Positions 5,846-6,133 of a stretch of DNA of 6,133 nucleotides are shown here, piece after piece. How positions within the stretch are numbered: the stretch's first letter is position 1; every line of letters starts with the position of its first letter. The stretch is taken from positions 1 through 6,133 of the forward strand of contig MGML01000093.1 of NCBI GenBank assembly GCA_001796415.1, given 5' to 3'. The position numbers and the translations under genes are program-made. Under the pieces are notes generated by a model, which searched no databases, was not told the DNA's origin, and was given only the letters and a program-made list of their open reading frames with translations. The DNA is from Chloroflexi bacterium RBG_13_46_14 (lineage in GTDB: Bacteria > Chloroflexota > Dehalococcoidia > Dehalococcoidales > UBA2162).

Positions 5846-5992
5846 TGTCAATATTTAACTATACGACTAATGTCACTGTTAATGTTCTAGAATTTTGTCA
5901 CCAATTAACTGTTCAGGGAAAATGTCACCATGGAAGGAAAAGTGACATTGAACCAAAAAGAACTTCTAAAGAGCTTCATAGACACATCATAG
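5846..5992 (+). mobile_element. Insertion-sequence left-end remnant (ISNCY-like) with 20-codon transposase stub
   Basis: TGTCA occurs at 5846, 5871, 5896 and 5923, spaced 25, 25 and 27 bases and partly followed by similar TTAACTnTnC-like sequence. Serial TGTCA-type sites like these are what I would expect of transposase-binding ends. Immediately after the last comes ATG 5930 and MEGKVTLNQKELLKS, resembling the start of ISNCY-family transposases, which typically begin with an M..(L/M)(N/S)xKE stretch before a helix-turn-helix. The frame stops at TAG 5990-5992 after 20 codons. The helix-turn-helix and catalytic parts are absent, so sequence after about 5970 is probably past a deletion junction. 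Assignment to ISNCY is from memory of the family and is moderate. Confidence 0.5.
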
Positions 5993-6006
5993 CAACAACA
6001 CTCTTA

Positions 6007-6133
6007 TGTCATTCCCTCTTTAACTGTGTTTATAAACCTGCTCTGCCGCCAATCCGCCGCAGGAGGATCATTCCCGCACTTTTAAACACCATACCGGCGA
6101 ACGCCGGTATCCAGGAAACCATGAATTAGCAAC
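6007..6133 (+). repeat. Composite dispersed repeat, copy 2 (reaches right edge of window)
   Basis: It starts TGTCATTCCC as at 2046, and its last 66 bases (6068-6133) match 2190-2255 with two differences. The hairpin ATACCGGC-GAAC-GCCGGTAT (6091-6110) has one substitution that lengthens its stem by one pair. The middle contains TCCGCCGCAGGAGGA (6053-6067), identical to the reverse complement of 2165-2179. It may continue past the window edge. Confidence 0.75.

Noticed and set aside
5845..6129. 94-codon plus-strand frame over the IS remnant and second repeat
   Set aside because: It runs through the TGTCA array and the dispersed repeat in a frame different from the transposase stub, with no ribosome binding site and no family resemblance.
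1..6133. tRNA, rRNA, riboswitch or replication origin
   Set aside because: No cloverleaf, rRNA core sequence, known riboswitch core or DnaA-box cluster was seen. The TGTCA repeats are too few and too close to a transposase start to call iterons of an origin.

Overview
The window looks like bacterial chromosome with a coding G+C of about 55-65% and intergenic DNA crowded with small palindromic repeats. The mix of genes and repeats would fit an uncultured Chloroflexota (Dehalococcoidia-like) genome. That is a guess from general resemblance, and nothing in the window proves the taxon.

Layout. (1) Bases 2-835 hold the C-terminal part of a GltD-like FAD/NAD(P) oxidoreductase, cut by the left edge. 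(2) Bases 836-1057 are intergenic with a GTCATTGCG...GCAATCTC-type repeat. (3) Two small convergent genes follow. A solitary HicB-family protein (1058-1300, +) has CTG where an ATG is expected. An antibiotic-biosynthesis-monooxygenase (ABM) fold gene (1661-1307, -) has a good ribosome binding site and a one-base frameshift in the middle. (4) Bases 1662-2277 carry no gene but hold a perfect-palindrome intrinsic terminator and a composite of nested repeats. (5) A large helicase (4641-2278, -) joins an N-terminal PD-(D/E)XK nuclease-like domain to an XPD/DinG-type Fe-S superfamily 2 helicase. (6) Bases 4642-5241 are a second repeat-rich gap with a 22-bp tandem repeat and CCGCC palindromes. (7) A NYN-domain (PIN-like) putative RNase (5242-5781, +) is far more AT-rich than the rest, about 25-30% G+C in sampled lines against about 65% in a sampled helicase line. 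It was probably acquired horizontally. (8) Bases 5782-6133 hold an inverted repeat and an insertion-sequence end remnant with four TGTCA sites at about 25-bp spacing and a 20-codon transposase stub. A second copy of the repeat found at 2046-2255 follows.

How it fits together. No operon is visible: the genes point in different directions and are separated by repeats, so each probably has its own promoter. The helicase and the NYN gene both have a -10-like box a few bases before the start codon and no Shine-Dalgarno sequence, which suggests leaderless mRNAs. The helicase/NYN segment lies between two direct copies of a 66-bp sequence (64/66 identical). Together with the IS remnant, the AT-rich NYN gene, a possibly decayed HicB start and a frameshifted ABM gene, this suggests an accessory region with ongoing gain and decay. 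I found no convincing new multi-gene system. The best leads are the repeat architecture, the cysteine-containing NYN protein and the leaderless promoters.
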